Source of the DNA: Patescibacteria group bacterium | Lineage (GTDB): Bacteria > Patescibacteriota > Microgenomatia > Levybacterales > UBA12049 | DNA: 9,362 bases | Direction: 5' to 3' | Assembly: GCA_018900295.1 (NCBI GenBank) | Contig: JAHIGH010000063.1 | Span: forward strand, 1 to 9,362 | Part shown: positions 6,457-9,362 of the stretch, one piece after another | How positions within the stretch are numbered: position 1 is the first letter of the stretch | Layout: every line of letters starts with the position of its first letter | The notes under the pieces: model-generated | The model's database searches: none | The model's input: the letters and a program-made list of their open reading frames with translations, nothing else | Told to the model about the DNA's origin: nothing | Position numbers and translations under genes: made by a program

Positions 6457-6816
6457 ATGAAACTGGAAAAATATGGAGGATTTACTAATCCTCTCACAAG
6501 TAAAGGAATACGAGCTTTAGCAATTGTGCTGGGAGTGTTAGTGATAATTGCGGCAGTTGTATATGCTGCTAATTTTGGAAAAAGAGAGTGGTCAACCATA
6601 TTCCCGGCAAAGACTTTAGTGGAGGTTACGGTTACTGTCCAACCAACTATTACATTAACAATTCCAACAATTACGCCCTTGATAAAGAACGTAAAGGGGA
6701 TAAAGACGGAAAAACTGACGGCCTCCCCAAGCTCAACAATAAATGTATCGAGACCAGTACTGACACAAACACCGGTTTTTAAAGGAGTAACTGTGACGCC
6801 GGCGCCAACAAAATAA
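6457..6816 (+). CDS. Small membrane-anchored Thr/Pro-rich protein
   Basis: The 119-residue product has a short positively charged N-terminus, one transmembrane segment at about 18-38 (Ile/Val/Ala-rich) and a low-complexity C-terminal region rich in Thr, Pro and Val, ending in VTVTPAPTK. No signal peptidase motif is clear, so it is probably a single-pass protein with its tail outside the membrane. I recognise no family. It is preceded by a strong purine-rich ribosome site (AAGGGGGTG at 6437-6445) and is the last gene before the terminator, so it belongs to the gas vesicle operon by position. A link to vesicles is not shown by the sequence. Thr/Pro-rich tails of this sort are common in exported surface proteins and may simply be a spacer. 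Confidence 0.7.
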   Translation: MKLEKYGGFTNPLTSKGIRALAIVLGVLVIIAAVVYAANFGKREWSTIFPAKTLVEVTVTVQPTITLTIPTITPLIKNVKGIKTEKLTASPSSTINVSRPVLTQTPVFKGVTVTPAPTK

Positions 6817-6840
6817 AAAGGCAAGCGATGCTTTTTTATT
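6812..6840 (+). terminator. Hairpin terminator of the gas vesicle operon
   Basis: A 12-base-pair inverted repeat (6812-6823 with 6829-6840, one G-U pair) closes a five-base loop, AGCGA. The downstream arm contains a run of six T and the upstream arm a run of A, so the structure could act in both directions. The stop codon of the membrane protein gene lies inside the left arm. The stem is mainly A-U with a GGCA/TGCT closing part, so efficiency is uncertain. Confidence 0.65.
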
Positions 6841-6934
6841 GGGAAGGTATAGTCTGGTTTTGGCAATTATTCTTATATCAAATTATTCATAAAGTTGTTT
6901 AAGAAAAATAAAATAAATGTTTTTCTGAAACTCA

Positions 6935-6958
6935 CGTTAGGAGTTGGTATCCCTAACG
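6935..6958 (+). promoter_or_regulatory. Inverted repeat upstream of the holin-like gene
   Basis: CGTTAGG (6935-6941) and CCTAACG (6952-6958) are perfect complements around a ten-base loop. No T run follows, so it is not an intrinsic terminator. A TATACT hexamer at 6965-6970 and a weak TTGGTA at 6944-6949, inside the loop, could form a promoter with a short 15-base spacer. If so, the repeat overlaps the -35 and could be an operator. It could equally be a stabilising hairpin in the leader of the next gene. The rest of the 6841-6990 gap shows only A/T-rich sequence. Confidence 0.35.
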
Positions 6959-6990
6959 GACAAATATACTATACAAGGAGGTGAAAAAAT

Positions 6991-7362
6991 ATGTTAACTG
7001 CGTTTTTAGCACAAGGAGCCATTACAGCTTTACCAAACACAGAAGTTGCTGCCTTTGGAACGTGGCAAATGATATTCATCGCTATTTTTTTAGCAACAGA
7101 TATAATTTTAGGGATTGCTTCGGCAATCGCTGGTAAAGAGTTTAATTTTAACAAAGTTGCGGCCTTTATGAAAACCGGCGTAATACCCTATATTTTTGGC
7201 TTTGCCGTGGTGGAGTTTTTTGCTTCCGGGTTTGGTCTGTTAGGTCAGATAGTCATAATGGAAATTTTTATTGCTATCATGCTTAATATTTTAGGAAGCA
7301 TCATCAGCAACCTGGCCAAATTGGGGATAGCTATGCCCATGTTTTTTGTTAAGAAAGGGTAA
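6991..7362 (+). CDS. Small holin-like membrane protein
   Basis: This 123-residue protein is very hydrophobic with three likely transmembrane helices at about 26-46, 63-80 and 84-105. The first helix contains an Asp (D37) followed by IILGIASAIAGKEF. A loop (NFNKVAAFMKTG) then leads to the second helix. This D..LGI.SAI...F pattern recalls toxin-secretion/phage-lysis holins, which have three or four helices and similar size; the match is by eye and moderate. It has a near-perfect ribosome site, AAGGAGGTG at 6975-6983, seven bases before ATG, so it should be well translated. It lies after the gas vesicle terminator and probably forms its own transcript. Alternatives are a general small membrane protein or part of a prophage remnant, but no other phage gene is seen. 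Confidence 0.7.
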   Translation: MLTAFLAQGAITALPNTEVAAFGTWQMIFIAIFLATDIILGIASAIAGKEFNFNKVAAFMKTGVIPYIFGFAVVEFFASGFGLLGQIVIMEIFIAIMLNILGSIISNLAKLGIAMPMFFVKKG

Positions 7363-7554
7363 ATTAGCTGTGACTGTTCTATACAGATGGAGTTTAAAGG
7401 CCTCCCCTTATAAAATAATTTTACATAAAAAGGAGGAGTATATGGGTTTAGCTGAGGCGTGAATTAAGGCCTGTCAATCCTATGGAAAGTGATGGCTGAA
7501 CGACTTCTGATTTGAAGCGCTGTATGGTGATATGATCGTTTGTATAACCCAACG
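7363..7554 (+). other. Gene-poor stretch with possible structured RNA
   Basis: No normal gene is visible here. TATAAA at 7409-7414 is a possible -10 without a good -35. Downstream are nested complementary segments: CTGTCAA (7471-7477) with TTGACAG (7555-7561), GAACGA (7498-7503) with TCGTTT (7536-7541), and the hairpin CTTC-TGATTT-GAAG (7504-7517) stacked directly on the second pair. Together with the terminator-like hairpin at 7597-7623 this could be a small RNA or a structured leader of about 200 bases. The pairings are short and could be chance. Confidence 0.25.
7442..7462 (+). other. Six-codon ORF behind a strong ribosome binding site
   Basis: AAGGAGGAG at 7430-7438 is an excellent Shine-Dalgarno sequence placed just before ATG at 7442. 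The frame MGLAEA stops at TGA (7460-7462). It could be a leader peptide controlling downstream expression, or the remnant of a decayed gene. No run of codons for one amino acid, typical of attenuation peptides, is present. Confidence 0.25.
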
Positions 7555-7583
7555 TTGACAGATTGGTAATCCTATAGTATAAT
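7555..7583 (+). promoter_or_regulatory. Exact consensus sigma-70 promoter
   Basis: TTGACA (7555-7560) and TATAAT (7578-7583) match the housekeeping consensus at all twelve positions with the optimal 17-base spacer. Transcription should begin near 7590, about 35 bases before the ATG at 7625. It is the strongest promoter seen in the window. Confidence 0.8.
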
Positions 7584-7596
7584 TAACACAATATTG

Positions 7597-7623
7597 AACC
7601 TACTTTAATCGGTAGGTTTTTTT
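7597..7623 (+). terminator. Terminator-like hairpin between promoter and start codon
   Basis: AACCTAC (7597-7603) and GTAGGTT (7612-7618) pair perfectly around an eight-base loop, followed by T to 7623 (seven T in total). The shape is that of a rho-independent terminator. It sits only about seven bases after the predicted start of transcription and ends one base before the ATG at 7625. It may end upstream transcripts, attenuate the new one, or act as a 5' leader hairpin. Confidence 0.65.
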
Positions 7624-7624
7624 A

Positions 7625-8200
7625 ATGGTTAATAACATGAACAATCATCAACGAAAGCTTTTAATTGTTCCCATCCTCCATGCCAAAGAAGACATGGGAA
7701 GTTTAGGGGTACGTCTACCTGTAACAGATGGTTATACTGCTATGGTTTCTGACTTTTGGCAAGAAGTCAAAAAAAGACTAAAGCAGCGTATTAACGGTTT
7801 TACCGGAGTAAAAATAAAGGTCTATCAAGATGGGTTGCCGGATACTAAAAAGGAGTTGGTGGAAAAAATCTTAAATGAAGTGCAAAGTCCAAACTATGAA
7901 CTTTTGCGTTTCTTAAAAGAAAAAGGGGCAGAAGTTTTTGGTACCGAAGATCCAGAGCTTGTAAAAAAAGAATATAAATTTATTACTCAGATCCTTGAAG
8001 AGCAGGATGAGAAAGAAAAAAATAAGCTAAAGCAAGCCTATGAAAATAAAGCCGATGAGCTTTTAACTAAGCGTGATAGTTATATAGCTAATCGAATAGA
8101 TAAAACTTTAAATGGTGCTGATCAAGGAATCCTTTTTATTGGCGCTGCCCATGCCATAGAAGAAAAACTTCCTGCAGATATTCAAGTTGAAATTTTATGA
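7625..8200 (+). CDS. Conserved protein of unknown function (copy 2), possibly TraB/EreA-like
   Basis: The 191-residue product is a clear homologue of the protein encoded at 1776-2465. Shared motifs are VPILH with DMGSL (15-27), YQDGLP (67-72), a TEDPELVKKEY segment, KRDSYIANRID (149-159) and GILFIGAAH (168-176). The middle has a Lys/Glu-rich helix in place of the hydrophobic stretch of copy 1. Neither ATG 7625 nor the in-frame ATG at 7637 has a ribosome site; the second gives a start closer to that of copy 1 (MNNHQRK against MRK). The gene has its own consensus promoter. It stops about 45 residues earlier than copy 1. Shifting frame by one base near the TTTT at 8193-8196 gives FYDTYSQFYARFDQF, which recalls LYDPQKVKVYYQRL of copy 1, so the end may be truncated by a frameshift or sequencing error. 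The function is unknown. Confidence 0.8.
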   Translation: MVNNMNNHQRKLLIVPILHAKEDMGSLGVRLPVTDGYTAMVSDFWQEVKKRLKQRINGFTGVKIKVYQDGLPDTKKELVEKILNEVQSPNYELLRFLKEKGAEVFGTEDPELVKKEYKFITQILEEQDEKEKNKLKQAYENKADELLTKRDSYIANRIDKTLNGADQGILFIGAAHAIEEKLPADIQVEIL

Positions 8201-8541
8201 TACATATAGCCAGTTCTATGCGCGCTTCGATCAATTCCAAGTATTGCATGCGGGCACAATTAAAAACGCGCAATCTTGTTGATGGACAAACCAACGAACA
8301 GTCCGGCAGTGAGTACTTTTCCTACCGGGAAGGTCAACATAGGGTAATTTCAAATGGCCAAAAAATGGTAAATGTTAATGGAAAGCTCCATTTACCCGAA
8401 GAAATCAAAATCACCAAGACACGACACGGCAAAAGATGGACTACATCTTCTATGGAAATGGAATTGGCAGATGACATTATTGAGATTCGTGATGGATTGG
8501 GTAAAGTTGTTGATGCGGTGGTATTTAAACCGAAAACATAA
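8197..8541 (+). CDS. Hypothetical protein
   Basis: This frame encodes up to 114 residues from an ATG that overlaps the previous stop as ATGA. The C-terminal two thirds look coding: alternating polar and hydrophobic residues, KLHLPEEIKITKTRHGKRW, then ELADDIIEIRDGLGKVVDAVVF. This suggests a small beta-rich domain. The first 28 residues are less convincing, and they overlap the possible frameshifted tail of the preceding gene. An internal ATG at 8248 is an alternative start. No ribosome site is clear for either. I recognise no family, signal peptide or membrane segment. It lies just before the alaS promoter and is probably cotranscribed with the preceding gene. Confidence 0.5.
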   Translation: MIHIASSMRASINSKYCMRAQLKTRNLVDGQTNEQSGSEYFSYREGQHRVISNGQKMVNVNGKLHLPEEIKITKTRHGKRWTTSSMEMELADDIIEIRDGLGKVVDAVVFKPKT

Positions 8542-8554
8542 CCCCTTAACTTCA

Positions 8555-8563
8555 TGCTATAAT
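8555..8563 (+). promoter_or_regulatory. Extended -10 promoter of alaS
   Basis: TGC followed by TATAAT forms an extended -10 element. No good -35 lies 17 bases upstream (the bases there are AACATA), which is usual for this promoter type. Transcription should begin near 8570, only about three bases before the alaS ATG. Confidence 0.65.
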
Positions 8564-8572
8564 AATACCGCT

Positions 8573-9362
8573 ATGCAGGCTGCTAAAGTTATCGAAAAAT
8601 ACATTAGTTTTTTCAAAAACCAAGGGCATCTTCAAATCCCCAATTCCCCTCTTGTTCCGGAAAATGATCCTACCACACTTTTTACCAGCTCCGGAATGCA
8701 GCCATTGATTCAATATTTACTTGGGGAAATCCATCCGCAGGGAAAACGCTTAGTCAACATACAAAACTGTTTCCGCGCCCAGGATATTGAAGAAGTCGGT
8801 GATAACCGGCACACGACCTTTTTTCGTATGCTTGGCAATTGGAGCCTGGGAGATTATTTCAAGAAAGAACAATTACCTTGGCTTTTTGCTTTCTTGACCA
8901 ATGACTTGAATATTGACTCGAAAAATTTATGTGTTACGGTTTTTGAAGGATACAAAGACATTTCGAAAGATGAAGAAGTGGTCAGGATTTGGCAAGAGAT
9001 CTTTAGGAACGCGGGAATTGACCCCAAAGACAGGATTTTTACTTATGGCGTGACAAAAAATTGGTGGTCAAGATCAGGAGTGCCGGACAATATGCCTCCG
9101 GGAGAACCGGGCGGTCCTGACAGTGAGGTTTTTTATGATTATGGAGAAAAATTAAAAATACACGAAAAAAGTGAATATAAAAAAGACACTTGTCACGTTA
9201 ATTGTAATTGCGGGAGATATCTGGAAATCGGAAATAGCGTTTTTATGCAATACCTAAAAAAACCTGATGGCAACTTTAAAAAACTTACTCAGCGCAATGT
9301 GGATTTTGGCGGCGGATTGGAGCGTCTGGTTGCTGTTACAGAGGGCAAGCAGGATGTTTTCA
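8573..9362 (+). CDS. alaS: Alanyl-tRNA synthetase, N-terminal part (partial)
   Basis: The frame is open to the right edge and gives 263 residues of a class II alanyl-tRNA synthetase, which charges tRNA-Ala in the cytoplasm. Visible landmarks are PENDPTTLFTSSGMQPL (motif 1 region, SSGM at 39-42), the motif 2 region ending in GNWSLGDYFK (88-97), NCNCGRYLEIGNSVFMQY (about 210-227) and the motif 3 sequence DFGGGLERL (244-252). The combination DNRHTTFFRMLGNWSLGDYFKKE resembles Patescibacteria enzymes. The editing and C-terminal domains lie beyond the window. There is no ribosome site, and the predicted transcription start is about three bases before ATG, so the mRNA is probably leaderless. It is a housekeeping gene and marks the chromosomal flank of the accessory region. 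Confidence 0.95.
   Translation, partial: MQAAKVIEKYISFFKNQGHLQIPNSPLVPENDPTTLFTSSGMQPLIQYLLGEIHPQGKRLVNIQNCFRAQDIEEVGDNRHTTFFRMLGNWSLGDYFKKEQLPWLFAFLTNDLNIDSKNLCVTVFEGYKDISKDEEVVRIWQEIFRNAGIDPKDRIFTYGVTKNWWSRSGVPDNMPPGEPGGPDSEVFYDYGEKLKIHEKSEYKKDTCHVNCNCGRYLEIGNSVFMQYLKKPDGNFKKLTQRNVDFGGGLERLVAVTEGKQDVF

Noticed and set aside
6588..6782. 64-codon + strand frame inside the membrane protein gene
   Set aside because: It is an alternative frame with no ribosome site and an Asn/Lys/Asp-rich product that looks non-coding.
6381..6866. Open frame of 161 codons on the minus strand
   Set aside because: It covers the Thr/Pro-rich membrane protein gene and the terminator. The + strand frame has a strong ribosome site and a sensible membrane topology, and the minus frame has neither.
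6991..7362. Prophage remnant based on the holin-like gene
   Set aside because: No lysin, capsid, tail, integrase or attachment repeats are visible nearby, so a single holin-like protein is not enough.
7363..7624. tRNA, CRISPR array or group II intron domain V in the gene-poor stretch
   Set aside because: No T-loop consensus, no spaced repeats and no good AGC...GUU domain V fold with a proper tetraloop could be found by eye.

Overview
The window is AT-rich and gene-dense, and every supported gene lies on the + strand. Genes often overlap by an ATGA or abut within a few bases. The partial alanyl-tRNA synthetase at the right end reads like those of Candidate Phyla Radiation bacteria (Patescibacteria, possibly Microgenomates). 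TGA is used as an ordinary stop, so the code is standard. The lineage call rests on remembered family resemblance and not on a search.

Region 1 (1-6816) is one long operon, its promoter lying left of the window, that encodes a gas vesicle assembly system. In order it holds: the C-terminal end of a CDC48/FtsH-type AAA ATPase; a small protein with a DnaJ-like zinc finger; a GvpF/L protein fused to a J domain; a conserved protein of unknown function; a second GvpF/L; an ArsA/Get3-type ATPase without any cysteine; GvpG; GvpO; a third GvpF/L; a fusion of a GvpA-family domain to GvpK; a GvpJ-like GvpA-family protein; and a small membrane-anchored Thr/Pro-rich protein. The operon ends in a hairpin terminator at 6812-6840. 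No typical GvpA shell protein, GvpN or GvpC is visible here; they may lie to the left or elsewhere.

Region 2 (6841-8541) is looser. It holds a small three-helix holin-like membrane protein with a strong ribosome binding site and a hairpin upstream. Next is a 262-base gene-poor stretch with a strong ribosome binding site in front of a six-codon ORF, possible RNA structure, an exact consensus promoter (TTGACA, 17 bases, TATAAT) and a terminator-like hairpin right after the predicted transcription start. A second copy of the unknown family seen in region 1 follows, possibly shortened by a frameshift, and then a hypothetical small protein.

Region 3 (8555-9362) is an extended -10 promoter and the start of alaS, probably transcribed without a leader.

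Working model: GvpF/L, GvpG, GvpO, GvpK and GvpJ are the nucleation and accessory factors of gas vesicle assembly. The AAA ATPase, the DnaJ-type zinc finger, the J domain and the Get3-like ATPase look like a dedicated chaperone set for very hydrophobic GvpA-type subunits. The split of DnaJ parts over two neighbouring genes, the GvpA-family/GvpK fusion and the Get3-like ATPase are the most unusual parts. Gas vesicles in a lineage of very small, mostly host-dependent cells would be notable in themselves.
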